A DNA stretch of 64,000 bases, from positions 15,163,433 through 15,227,432 of the forward strand of contig OZ038386.1 in assembly GCA_964036045.1 (NCBI GenBank), given 5' to 3'. Position numbers and translations under genes: made by a program. Under the pieces are notes generated by a model. It made no database searches. It saw nothing but the letters and a program-made list of their open reading frames with translations, and was not told where the DNA came from. Below, piece after piece: positions 1 to 13,200 of the stretch (position 1 is the stretch's first letter; the number at the start of each line of letters is the position of its first letter). Source of the DNA: Eutreptiella sp. 'Long Island Sound 2002'. Its lineage: Eukaryota; Euglenozoa; Euglenophyceae; Eutreptiales; Eutreptiaceae.

Positions 1-3000
1 GGTCGTAAGCTGCAGGTGAGCCTACTCCTCGGGTGGAGAAATTTGGTCGATTGGTGCTTGCTTTCTCACCAGAGTCCCGCTGTCAAGTGCTTGGGGAAAA
101 AGGGTGGGAAACTGAGCTGGATCTAGAAAGAATTCAATCCTAAATATCTACGTAAGTGTGCCAAACGGTTGCTGCGTTTTTAGCACTACCCAGAGATTCC
201 TATGTAGAGATAGAGACCAAATGGCCGCCGCTTAGGAGATCATGCAAAAAGCTGTTTTTGTAGAGTTGGGTCCAAAGGACTATCAGGGAATACACCACAT
301 TAAGAACAATGCTCCACGTTGGAGCAAAGGCTTCTAGTATACAAAATTGAACCCAATGTTTGTACACAAATGGATGAACTACGTTTGCTCCACGTTCCCC
401 ACTACCGTGTGCATCATTGAGTATGTGTGAAATTCTGAGTACCTTTTCTTGCAGCTCGACGTGGGATCCTTTGAACCTTTGAACCCCTACTTGTAGCTTG
501 TAGCTAAGATCCCTCCTCAAGCGAGGAGGATCATCATACCGGACACGAAGGAATAACTAGGACTCATAATTGAGATGACCTGGTGAACCAACTCATTCAG
601 CTGGCCATCGATAAGGGGAGCCACGCCAATACAAGTGATTTTGTCCAACACCAGCAAGGTACAAGTGAAGTAGTACCCAGCACCCTCTCGCTCTAAGAGA
701 CACTGAAAAATGCTTTTTGTTCCTGCCAAGTTATAATTTGGCAGGTTTCTGTAAAACGCAAGCACCCAAAAGGCTGCCTTGCATGTTTACAAAGTGCTTG
801 CGTTTTACAGTTTCTTGCCGTACCTAGCAGCTTGCCAGCGCCGCTATTGTTCGCAATCTGCGGAATTGGTCAAGAATCCACTTCTTTATCGAATGTTGCG
901 CTAGATTCTTCAAAGCTCGCATTACTCAACGAGATGATCGTCTTTTGCTGTGGCGCGTCGCTGTCTCTTCAATGGCTGCCTACGCAATTGGTTGATGGGT
1001 TTGTAAAAAAACGTTTTGATGAACATGTCCCATGCACCGCTTAAAAAATGAAACTTTAGAGCAGAATGCGAACTCACCTTGCAGCGAAAACCCTTTTCCC
1101 AATGCAAGGGACATAAGCAATAATGAATTGTAGTCAAAAAAGCCTTAGGGTGAGAATTGGACATACAGGCGGACTGATTTTCTAACAAACTTCGGGAATT
1201 TCTTTTTTTATCAACCATATGCACGGCACACTTGTGACACCAGGAATGCAAGAAGACACAAAGCATCTTAGATTCATCCCCGATTGCTTTTCGGCCCCCC
1301 TTGGCGTCCACAAGGAAATTGCTGCACATTGTCTCTAAAAACCTCCGGAAATGTGACTTTTTATGTGAAAATAATAGATTAAGTATGGGTAGTATACTTA
1401 CTCGTACTGGTTACAAAGATTCTTTTGCCTATTTTTACGAATATGGTGGGGTGGTGGGAGATGGCTGCTTTGATGGAATGGGGTATGACATGAGGTGCAC
1501 ATTTAAATAATGCCGAAAACAATTTATCACACAGATCTCCATGAGGGAGCAACCCGACAAGTTGCGACCTAATAACGACTATTGCGTCGCTTGGGCTGCC
1601 CAAAAGACATCACACAAATTTTTGAATAGAAAATCTAAGGCAAACTTTAGTTTTGGGACATATCGCGTCCTCAAGAGTGCCATTGAATATTCGTTCTACA
1701 ATATTGGACATATGTATGATATATGGGCCATACTTTGGAAATGTTTCCTTCTGCGCACTCTTTACAAAATATGGACCTGTTTTGTTGACTTGGATGACCA
1801 AATTGGGTGTATAACATAGCATCCAAGTTGTCCACAACAGTGTGTACCCAATATCCGTATTTATCCCATGTCCATATTTGTGCAAAACATAGCATTGCTT
1901 GCCTTGTTTCGCGTACGGGCACATGCTGCCACAATGCAATGGTTATGTGGAGTCTTGTATTGATTCAACCTCGCTTTGTGACACATGAGTGCCCCCAAAA
2001 TCGAACGCTAGGTCACTGATAGATGTCTGCATATAGATTCATACATCCATATTGGGTAAGATTATCATCTGGAATTCCCGGAAACGATGAGTTCACTTGA
2101 AAAATTCATTCAAACGGACCATGACGTGTATCTGATCTAAAATTGAAACATATCACGCGCATGGCTCCATATTTTACATTTTGCGTCACGTGTGCGCCAA
2201 ACAAAGTTTTACCGGGCGCCGAATGGATCAACCTTGGGCGCAATTTGAAAAAAGCAAAAATCGCGCACCCTCATATTTGGGCACCAAGAATATCTGAATG
2301 TGAATAGTTGAGGCAAACCAAGTGAACATCGTAGAGTCTTGGCCCTAGCGATATAGGTGCTGGAAAGATAGAGTTGGGTTGGACAACGGCTCATAGTCAT
2401 TCCATAGCGGAGAGTCATGGCTTGCGGCCTTTTAGGCCGGTTCTTGCATGCGGATGTCTATTTGTGCCTATTTGTGGGATCATTTGGCGATCCTACAGCT
2501 CGGAGCCCCTGGCAGCGTTGACAATGATACTTTCACACAATGTGAATATGGATCATCACTTCTGATTGAAACCTTTGATTGAGGATACAGCGACCATGAC
2601 GGCGCCGTAGATCCCGCAAAAGATCGCCAAATGAGCCTACATAGCACCGTGTCTCCAATTTCTCATATCCGGAGGGGTTATAACGCTAGCAAAGGATGGA
2701 GGTTGGGGCACTTGCTTCCTACTTTGTCACCCATTCCGACTTTGTCCTTAGGTCATTGCCCAGCGCCGACTAGCGATTTTTCTATGCGCCCAAGTTTGGC
2801 GATATTTGGGTCAAACCCCAATTTCGACCCAGACACGACCTTGCAGGTGAACCCCCATGCTCCGAACCCACAAGGCCCGGGACCAAAATAGCTATAAGAG
2901 GGTCTAACCCAAGCTCCCTTCCCCTTGCTTGAATTTTCTCAGGGCAACCACGTGACAAAGTGGGATAAACCCATCAATTTTGTCCAATTTCACTCCATAG

Positions 3001-4400
3001 GCCCACTTGGCGGTGCGGGCTCTCCAAAACTAGCCGCCTCCGCTGACGGCCACGCCATGTAGGGTGAGCCATGGGTTTGGGCTCTAAGAAAATGGGATAG
3101 TTAGGAGTTCAATGGGAGATACGAAGGTATCTTAACCCTTGGGCAAAGGGGACATTTGGCATGGGTTTGGCCACCAACCTCCCCATTTCAACCCATAACG
3201 TGACCCCCAAAGTGAGGGTCATATCTCTGGCTCCTTGGAGAGTTGGAAGCTCCCGTTTTGTTCTATTCAGGGCCCAGGGTCCCCTATTCAAAATGACCAC
3301 CACGGTCGGAAATAGGCCCAGTTTCTTGGGCCTAAGCATCGTCGTCAGGGTGGTCAATTTGGGCCAAATCAGTGTTCTAAATCCACCAGAGCTCAAAGAT
3401 GCCGGGGAATTGGGAAACACAGGGTCTCTCTGGGGATTGTACTCGAGAAGAATGTACTTGGTGGGTACGTCTGCTCCCTCATATGGCCCCGGTGAGAGGT
3501 CATTTTTGGACTTTTCCTGCCTTGGGAAATTTGGGCTGAAAGAGCCCACACTTGGACCCCTCACCCGCCTTGGGACAATGGCGGGGCCATAACTCCAGTT
3601 AAACGGGGAGTCAGACCGAGCCATTAAATGAGAATCGGGAACCGCCGTCAATTGGTATGGAAATCCTTTGGCGCTCCTGAATGCTCCCGTGCCTGATTGG
3701 GCCACCCCTGCCGATTCAGGGTTCTAGGGTCAATTTAGGGCACACCCGTGGGTTGCATTCTAACCTCACTATTTGCACGCCACCAAAGAGGTGGATCCTA
3801 TGGTGGGGTTGTGGGCAGGCCCGGGGTGCCTGGTGCCCCCAACCCATTCTATCTCCTAACCTACTTTGCTGTGTGTACATATGTCCTGAATGTACTTACC
3901 ATCATTTCTTGTATTTCAGAGTGGCAAAGATCCTAGAACGCTTTGTTCTATGAGAATGGTGTGAGCATTTAGTGCTTTGCTTGTGCTTGCCCGTTGGTGC
4001 GTAGCGGACCCGTGGATCTCAGGCCCCCCACGGTAACATGTCAGAACTACCAAACACAACCAAAATGACTCCAAGGGTCACACCCCCAGAACACAACCAC
4101 AGAATCCCAAAGACGGGGGTACCGTACGGGCAATGCACAAAGCCCCATCCTTTGCCCAAAACCTTTCCCCACTTTTCCAATACCGCCCGGTGGACGACAA
4201 TGGGGGACTGTGTCATGCCGCCGACTGTGACCCGAGGCCTAGGTGTGTGCTGCAACTGAAATGGCAGCAGCAAACCAAAGAGGGAAACACCATGAAGCAC
4301 CAAAATCATTTCTGGTGCAAAATCACCTGTGGTTTTTGTGGCAAACGCTGTCTCTATGAGGATGAATGCCACATCAAAAAGTGCTTTGTGCCCCACATTG
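1..4400. other. No recognisable gene (4.4 kb)
   Basis: Mixed-composition sequence with many short overlapping open frames on both strands and no recognisable domain, splice pattern or RNA gene. The longest is a 198-codon minus-strand frame at 3109-3705, which lies opposite a 143-codon plus-strand frame. Neither reads like a known protein, and this mutual openness is typical of stop-poor non-coding DNA. I see no tandem repeat or element terminus here. Confidence 0.5.
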
Positions 4401-4446
4401 CACACCCTGCATGTGCGGTGAACAAGAGCCCAAGAGCAATGGACGC

Positions 4447-4448
<2 letters not shown>

Positions 4449-4504
<56 letters not shown>
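4449..4504. repeat. (CA)n microsatellite
   Basis: Near-perfect CA dinucleotide run of about 28 repeats, located in the CACACA segment of a minisatellite unit. Confidence 0.95.
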
Positions 4505-4506
<2 letters not shown>

Positions 4507-5157
4507 ACATGACACACCCCACACACGCGGTAAACCAGAGCTCAAGAACCATGGACACCGCGTGCACTGACACAAGCCACACAACAACCCTACATGCGTG
4601 GTGAAGAAGCGCCCAAGAGCCATGGACACCGCATGCACACACACAACCCACACAACACCCCGCCCTGCGCGGTGAACGAGAGCCCAAGCGCCGAGAACAC
4701 ACATACACGCCACACAACAGACCCCATGCGCAGTGTGGGTGAGGCTTATGTGTGCGGAGGCGTCGATGGTCCTTGGGCTCTTGTTCACCGCACCTGTGGG
4801 GTGTGTTAAGTGGCTTGTGTGCGTGCGGCACCCATGGCTCATCGGCTCTTGTCCACCGCGCGTATGGGGTCTGTCGTGGGGCTTGTGTGTTGTTTGTGAG
4901 CGGCGTCCATGGCTGAGTGGTGAACAACAACCCAAACCATGGATGCCGCATGCACTCACAGAAACCACACCCCACACCCCACATGAGCGGTGAACAAGAG
5001 CTCAGGATCCATGGACGCTGCGCGCACACACAAAAGTCACCCAACACCCCCCCTGCGCGTGGTGAACGAGAGCCCAAGAGCCTTTGGCACCGAGTGCACA
5101 CGTACAAGCCAAGCAAAACACCACGCGCAGTGAACTAGAGCCCAAGAGCCATGGACG

Positions 5158-5158
<1 letters not shown>

Positions 5159-5201
<43 letters not shown>
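5159..5201. repeat. (CA)n microsatellite
   Basis: Perfect CA run of about 21 repeats at the same position within a minisatellite unit as the tract at 4449-4504. Confidence 0.95.
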
Positions 5202-5299
5202 CGCACAAGCCCTATGACACACCCCGTACGTGCGGTGAACGGCAGCCGATGATCCATGGACGCCGCACGCACAGACAGAAGCCACATGACACACCCCAC

Positions 5300-6746
5300 A
5301 CCTCCCCAATACACCTTTCCGACATTATGCCACATCATGCCCTATTCCGTCTGTTTCTGCCCCAGGAGGGCAAGAGTGTGGAGTGACCTACGAGGCACAG
5401 GTCTCATAGCCCTCATGCACGATGACAGTCACACTGTTACACACCATTCCCAGCCTGACAATCACACGAATACACCACAGCACCCCATTGTACGCCATAC
5501 TGTCATACCACTTCACCCCAACACACAGTTGCATTCCGTCTGAACTTGCCTCTGAAAGCTGGGCATGCTTTGCAGCACCATAGCACCTGGCTTGCATTTG
5601 CCAACCAAGGACCATCGTTTGTCCTCACAAGTCTTCACAAATTATCAACACTATGTACAACAAATGTTCCATTCAGCATGACACATATCTGAACTGTCCC
5701 TGAAAACTGCTGAGGTCGATTGCAGCACAAGCACCTTTCTCACACTTGCCAGAATAGGACAAACCACCTGTGTTTAATACTGCTCTTCACGGGTGGAATG
5801 CTGTGTATAAATCTGCCAACAGATGTTACAATCAATGGCGTCAGTCAAGTTGAATCGGCCGCTGATCTAAAGAGCACATGCTCTCATATCCCCTGTGCAA
5901 ACAACAGAAAATTCAATCCCCAACTCGCAACACTTCAGACTCCGCTTTGATCGTTTGAGCAGGCAGCACTTGGTTCTTTAGTGCGAAAAAATTGGTTTTC
6001 AGCACCAGTGCTCCTGGATGATCGGACCAGAGCGGTCATCTTTGGCCAAAGTTTCAGCAATTCATTGGGTGATGAGATTTTCGCTCTCCATAAGACTGAG
6101 CAAAAACATTAACGGAGGCTTGAAGGAACGAGGCCATCGTTCAGCAAAGCTGGGTGCGGTGGACGGCTTGCAGCGATTTTGGCTCTCGCCTGGAAGGGGC
6201 ACACCCAGTCACAAGGCCTGGCTACCGGCATGCGTACTGTGAACCTTGGCGACCTGGAGAGCTGGTATTTCATGCACATCTCCTGAAGCGAGACACAAGG
6301 AAACTGAAATAGATTATGACACCACATGTTGCCTGATTTTGGGGGAACACACTGAGGTCACAGAAAGAAATTATTTGTAAGCTGGTATGTCCTGGTTGTG
6401 TCTGGAGGTTTGCTGGTAATTCCTGGCGATGGACTGCACACGCGTCGTTCAATTCGATGTGTCGTGGGTGATGAGCGACTTGGCCATGCTTGATCAGCAC
6501 AAACTGCCCATATTCAGGCGCCACTTGAACAGTGGCTGCAACTTAGGCAGCAGTAGAACATGATACGTCGCGGTCGCACCACTGGGAAGCCACGAAAGAG
6601 ACATTGCATGACAACAAACAAAAGGTTGTGTGCACACAATTTGTGGCCTTTCGCCCTACCAACTGCATGCAGAACCCTCTTAAATCAATGGAACTGGTTC
6701 ATGCAACAACACCAGTATACGCATCACGCACACACCGTGTCTGGTA
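5300..6746. other. No recognisable gene
   Basis: Unique-looking sequence between the minisatellite and the first MITE-like element. I see no credible ORF, splice pattern or RNA gene. Confidence 0.5.
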
Positions 6747-7218
6747 CCCTCCCCCCCCCTTGTCGTTCCCCACCCCAGGGAAGACGGTCCCCCACCACCC
6801 CCTGGGGACGGTCACCAAGCGACGGTCCCCCACCCCCCCCTGGGGGACCGCACCACCCCCGTACACGCACATTTGCAGGCACAGAAATTGCAGCATAAAA
6901 CGAAAGAATTCAGCATAGGATGGGTTCAAAGGGCTGCCAATGTACGGAGACCTTCTCCTTGACCGGGTCGGTGTAAAACATCACACTTGTCCCAGGGGGA
7001 AACATGGTTGTGCTATCAAGTTCCATTTCAGCGAAAGTGAGCAAAATGTCCTGCCATGAGTGCAAGGGATACAAGTGGCAGTGCCCCACAACACAGTCAC
7101 CTACACAACAACACAATGAGCCGCAACGAAAAATTTTGGGTTGACCAAGTGACGGTCCCCCACCCCCCCGGGGAACGACAAGGCCTTGAAGGGGTGGGGA
7201 ACGACAAGGGGGGGGGGG
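6747..7218. mobile_element. MITE-like element, GACGGTC family, copy 1
   Basis: A 472 bp segment whose ends are inverted repeats. The left end reads CCCTCCCCCCCCTTGTCGTT followed by CCCCACCCC; the right end is the reverse complement, GGGGTGGGGAACGACAAGG followed by a G run. TA flanks both ends (6745-6746 and 7219-7220), as expected for a Tc1/mariner-type TA duplication. Subterminal GACGGTC(A/C)CC motifs occur near 6785, 6805, 6820 and 7150. The interior (about 6970-7090) matches the element near 46.4-46.8 kb, including a minus-strand peptide LDSTTMFPPGTSVMF. No transposase is visible, so it would be non-autonomous. Confidence 0.65.
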
Positions 7219-7224
7219 TACTCC

Positions 7225-10200
7225 CTCCTTGTGTGAAAGTAGAGGCATGGCACCAACTGCAAGGCTCGGCAGCTTCACCTCCTGTGTCTTGGAGGGTGCT
7301 CTCTTCAGGGGGAGTGGGACGGTGGTTGGTCTCCTGATGTGGCGGCTCCAGCCGATCTCCGTACAGTACAACTGAATCACTCACTTCCACAATAGCTCTA
7401 CATAATGATGCAGTAAATGGGCATAGCCACGTGGTGAGTTCCGGTGTCATACAGAGCCGCTCCTCATCTCATCTTGTTGCGTACGGCTGGAGGTCTGAAC
7501 CAGCAGCACTCTGTCCTGCTCTGTACCAGCCCCAACCCCTGCCCTCTTGATCAGTAGCCAGTTGTACGTGACGGCTCCCGCATACTCCCTGAAAGAACAT
7601 GGCCAACAATAATGGTTCTCCTTGCACCAAGGGATAACGAAAGACCGCATGTCCAACAGCAACACATGCACAGAGCATAGCACCCACAAAATGAATTGTG
7701 ATGTGTGCTGAAGGCTATTGAGAAATAGGCTCCGTGTGCCACCTTTTCTGAAGAATACTTGACGTTGAAGTTGAAGGGCCGAACATGCCCAACAGGGGCC
7801 ACTGGGACGGGCTTGCTGCCTGGCTGGGGATTTAGCATCAGGCTTGGCGCCACTGGGCACCAATGGCATTGCCATGCACAACCACTAGAGTACAGGACAG
7901 CTTCAAAATCCCATATAACACACACAGGTGGGGGTTCCCTCGCCTCTCCCCCCGCCCCCCCCCCCAAGGCAAAAGACTACTTATCAAGTGGGCGGGGCAG
8001 CGGCTACATTCTTTTGCAGTCAGCTTCAGCACGAGGGATGAGCCTGGTCCCGGGCAAACAAGTCCAACTGCGTGCGTATAGACAATAATGAAGAGGAAGC
8101 AGGTGGCTCAGAGAGGTTGCACTTCCACTAAATAACCAATAGGACTGCTGGATACGCGGCTTTGGGACGCGTATCCAACCGTGCTGCTCGACGGTTTGAA
8201 AAAAATGATCAAGGACCCTTGAGAAAGATGGTCCCGACAGCCCCCACCACACCCAGGAAGGGGTAAATGTGACTTCCCCAATCCCAGTGGTGGAGTGAAG
8301 CATGGTGAAGATGTGAAACCAGTTTGAAAGACGGGTCCCATGCACAACAAATTGTGTCATCAACACTCAAAAACATCGAGCAGCACAGGGAGTAAAGCTA
8401 TTGATTTCCAAATTTTTATTGGGAGCCCCGTACCGAGCCCTGTACAGTCACCCGCTTGTCTTAAAGCATGCCAGAGATGCACTCCAATGATTCACAGCAT
8501 ACTACCCACGCCTGTCGTGCACTTTCCAGCCGGCGCCAGCAGGCCTCATATGCGACCAGGAGCCAGGGTCATGGGGTTCTGGATCACCAGAGATGCACTG
8601 CAATTGTGGGACACTTTTTTGCTATGAAATGCAAATACCCCCCATCCCCGCGGATGAGTGTTCACTGCGGTGCATGTGCCCACCGGTGTCTGCAGAGATG
8701 CAGGGCCAGGGTTGGTGGCGGCACATGCAAAACCTCTGAGTCCTCTGCGCTGGGGTTTCGAGTCGACTAACCTACTACATAGTGGGTGGCTGTATGCGGT
8801 GCTGCCGTGTGCAGCTTGAATCAGCCCCTGTATGCAGCGGGCATACCTAAGGCCATGTCTCAATGCAAAAGATGGCTGGACAGTATACAGTCCCCAAGGT
8901 GTAACGTGGATTCCTCTCTCCTTGGTACTTGTATTGACATTTCTGCCAGTGTTTTGTATGCCTCTGCCCATGTGCAATCTGCAGCGAACTGTGCGCAGGC
9001 TGCAACGTCACATGTGAGAAGCTTTTGGCTGGCTGCAGGTTTCGTTCATGGCTGTGCAGCGCTGGCAGGACAGCAGTGGCGGTGGTCAGCGGCAATCCCC
9101 GCGTCCCCCCACCCGCAACAAGTCCGTGCTACAACACAATGACTACAAGAAAAGCTGCATCCACTCCAAATGTCTCACAGTCCCACGAGCAAGCAATGTG
9201 AATGCTCTGTGTGCCGTCCCCATGCTTCCCCAAAAGTCCGAGCGTCTGCGCATATCAAGGCCCGTAACTGCAACTCAAACCCACGGGACAACTCATGAGG
9301 CCGTGGGCCGGAGGAGAAATCAGGAATGTCCCGAATTCAGAAAACAAATATCTCTGGTCTTCGGAAGTTTTATCACACGAAACGGACGCCATTGCTTTGA
9401 CGGCAAACCCGCAGGGATCGAAAGGTCACTGCAGAACAGAAGGCACAAAAAAAAAACCAAAAAACAGAAAAGGTGCTGTGTCACCGTCAACCGGATCCAA
9501 CCAGACACACCAACCGCCGTTCACAGATTCCGAACCGCCGGTGGTTCACAACCAATCGTCGAACAGGGAAATGCAACACGAACCCACCACGCACCACCAG
9601 GTCTCAATACGCTGCTGACTCACAACACCAACACGTGTCACCAAAAGCAACCACTAGGCCCCCTCTATAAAGGCCCCTGATGCGGTGGAGACCGCTTGCA
9701 GCGGCGGTTTCACCGGCCACAACTGCAGGCCACGTGACAGTCTTTGAACACGGCACTACGGCCGCCACCGGCTACGACCGCCAGAAGCCAATTGACGTCT
9801 GGACTGCCACAGGGGTCGGCCTCCGTGCCAGGTCAATGGGATAAGCGCCATTCACGGGGGCTACTCAGGAAAGGGTTGGGGCGTCGGCATGCAGCACAAC
9901 CGAACAGAACAGCGGGGGCACGATTGCTAGAGGCCGACGCGAGACACAAACGCTCGGGTCCTCAACCCGCCACCACTCTGAGCAACTGACCACGCAGTGC
10001 TGACGGAGGGAGCAGCACCGCTGGTGGTAGGGGGATTACTTGCACCTCGCGCACCGCGTAACGTGTTGGAAGAAACTATGGGAAAAGGTCATTCCTTACT
10101 TCGTTGGTTACTTGATGCTCGAGTACTACCCACACTTGGAGGCCAAGTCGACACCGGCAGGCGGCCTATCACCATTTGATCGGATGCAGGTGACAACACA

Positions 10201-13200
10201 ACGGCACAACGGCTTATGGGATTTGGAACCAAGTTGGGGTTGGGAGCGAAAAGAAAACAACAAAAGTAATGTTCCCTAGCTGTTGGGATAAGCTATGCAG
10301 CCCCATCTTTGGAATTTGTGAACCCACCCCCGTCACTCCCAGCCCAAATGGTGGACAACCAATCATGTATGTACACAGCCATATACACATATCATCATCT
10401 CAACAACGTGTGGTAGATTTCGCACTCAACTGAAATGCGAAGTTTCCTACAATGAAATAGACCTGTTGCGAAACTTTTGCCCCCTAGATGCACAGGATGG
10501 GGTATATGCGTACAGAGCACATTTACACGGACACACACCCATTGGAAGGGCGTGGGGTGTGTTTTAGGGGGCACCGATTATGGAGGTGAGTAACACCACA
10601 GAGGAAGTATTGGACTCCCTGCACACATTGTCCCTTTGACTTGAATATGTTTGAGGCACAAGCCATGGTGGGGCCCACCCGATCCTACGTCTCTTTGGAC
10701 CGTGTACGGGTGTTCGAAGATAAAAGATATCAGGGAAAAAGGCAGATGTGGTTGGTGTGCGGTGCCGTTAGAAGAGGCGCCTTACTGACCAAAGCTGCTC
10801 CCCAAGGCCTTGGGTCCTAGGACACCCAAGACGAGTGGGCAACCCCACAGATCACGACAGCAAACATCCACAGGGTACACTGGCACAAGGTGGATGAGAC
10901 ACAGCACCGTAAGCCTGTGCCCATTTATACACCGACCGAATAAGTGATGCCGGTAGGAAGTCATGAAAGAGACGTGGGTGAAACTGTAAGGAGACACACT
11001 GTATGTGCAATGGCAATACCATTTACAGCTTGGAAACACATGTACTTCATTGTTGAACAAACAGGCAGGTCTATGAAATCACCCCAACACACGCACCGCG
11101 CATGCACCTCGTAGATTTGTGTCTCTTGCTAAAGAAGCACTGGGCACTGGGGACTACCCGTCAAAAACCACGACCAACATTGCCCACACACCCCTCAGCA
11201 CTCAAATGAGGTGCACACCCCCCCACACGCCCACGCACACAGAGCACAAGGCACGTGTGCCCATGGGATTGGGCAACCCTCAACACTACACTGTTGACAA
11301 CAGAATGCAACAGTGACAAAGTGATCAGAGGAAGAAACAACGCACACCCACGCACATCCACGTTCTCATCCCCAGGCACATCCACATGTACATCCCCCAC
11401 ACACGCACACGCAAATCCACACACACCCTCCAAAAACACACACGCACACATTCACACCTACATCCACAACGAGATGCACTCAGGGCAATGACGGTCTTGC
11501 GCCGAGAGATACACGCGTGCAGGATAATGGAGAGCCAGCGGCAGAAAATGTCCCCAAAATGCTCATCCTTGTGGGAAAGGCTCCTGACATAACCGCCTTT
11601 CTGTTAATAGATTCAGTGGGGACGGGCCGCTTCGCATGCTTCTATCACACCCGCCACTACGCACTGCGTCCCTTAATACCTCTGATTTGCCTGAAGTGGA
11701 AATTGCGGGGAGTGGACGAAGATCGGGGTGCACTGAAGACTGGTACTCACCGACACGGCGCCTCTGCGACGACCTTGGGTGTGGACCTGACGGCATGGGA
11801 GGCACACTGAGAAAAATCGGCAGGCACACGGTGTCCTGTCACTACCCAACGCATTTGTGAACCAATGTATACCCAAACTGGAACAACTTGGCGCACGTCT
11901 TGCATTCTGTAGGTTCTGTACATACGGTGAGGGGAATCAATACTCCAACGGGGACCTGGTGCTTCCAGACGACCGTGCCTCCACACCACAAGCAGGTGGG
12001 TCCCAAGCCACCCCAACGTGTGCAGATGGCGGTGCACTCCGAGGCAGAGCGTTGCATGTAGGCTACTGCTGAGTGGCCCGTCGACCATACCCCCGGAGTG
12101 AGGAGGGGCGGGTCAGAGGCCCCCCCAAAAAGGTTGTGTACCTACACTCGGCCTCAAATTTCCGGGCTCTTTGATAAATTCCGTTGTTGCCCTGAGGAAA
12201 AATTTGCTGACGCAGGTGGGTGGGTCAACCGGGGCTGGCCAGAGCCCCAAGAGACATATCATCATCATCCTTATTATCATCATTCGCATAACAATAAATC
12301 GCAAGCACGCCTCCGAGATGTTTCGTGAAGGTTTCGGGGCTGCTGAATGCACACGTGGGGCCATCAAGCTGGTGCACGGTATCATGGGCTTCTTACGGAG
12401 GGCAGGGCGGTCCCGAGTTGGAAGGAATGTTGGTGCTTTCCAACCTCCAAAAGGAACACCTGCGGTGAGTCAACACCGCTTGCTTGTCGAAGGTGCCATC
12501 GGTCAACCATTGGCGTGCCGTGTGCACACCCCCGACCATCAGTTAAGCATCAACCGCCAGGGCGGTCCCAAGTTTGTTTGTTTGCATGACGGACGCCCCC
12601 GATGGACCACCCGAACAGCCCTCCGACAGCCGTCGCTCACCTTCCAACAGCCGTTGGTCACCCTCCACCCACCGGGCTGGCGTTCACCGACGTTGTTTGC
12701 CGTTTCGATTCACCCCGTGGGTTGGGTCATCCATGGCAGCAGTTGCCGTCGGTTGACATGCCACATGCTTTCGTGGCCCTTCGGTGGGCGTTTCTCTCTC
12801 GATTCGTGTTGTGTGGACCACTGTGCCAGCGTCATCTTCACTTGCGGCGGCTCAACAAGAGCCGCTGGGAAGTGGCACATAGGGCACCAACGAGTCCTTT
12901 GGTGAAGAGGCCGAGAGGGGGTGCAGGAGGGGGGGGCGCGCCGTGACCCGGCGACGCCAGGCTGTGGGAGGTGGGTTCTCACAGACAGCGTGGGCGTAAC
13001 CAGCACCGCAACCGACTCTGTACGTCGGGGCAGCTGCTCGTTGCCCCCCCCCCCCCGCCTGCCCTATGCCGATTGCCCAGTGCACACACACTCTGCGCGA
13101 GAAACTTGACTTGAAGAATGCACTGCATTGAAGACAGGCTTTGGGGGGGGCTCAGACGGATGGGTGCGAGGGAGACGAAGGGAGAGGGAGAGGGAGAGAA

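Larger units (their letters stand above)
4415..5290. repeat. 70-75 bp minisatellite with internally inverted block
   Basis: About ten degenerate units are built around GCGGTGAACAAGAGCCCAAG, then CCATGGACGCCGC, then CACACA-rich sequence and CACACCCCACA. Plus-orientation units begin near 4415, 4527, 4595, 4665, 4920, 4990, 5060, 5130 and 5235. Between about 4735 and 4915 the same unit is read on the opposite strand (CTTGGGCTCTTGTTCACCGC), so a block of two or three units has been inverted. Two long CA tracts lie at the natural CACACA segment of a unit. The ORFs here are low-complexity and I do not call them genes. Confidence 0.75.

Noticed and set aside
3109-3705. A 198-codon minus-strand gene
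   Set aside because: It overlaps a 143-codon plus-strand ORF, has no recognised motif, and its composition matches the surrounding non-coding sequence.
4019-5116. A 365-codon minus-strand Cys/Val-rich protein
   Set aside because: It is the translation of the minisatellite and CA tracts.
4415-5290. A CRISPR array
   Set aside because: Units are degenerate, tandem, partly inverted and without unique spacers; the sequence is eukaryotic.
12171-12905. A 244-codon plus-strand gene
   Set aside because: It starts inside a dispersed repeat (ATCATCATCC tract), lacks any domain, and sits in sequence with several open frames.
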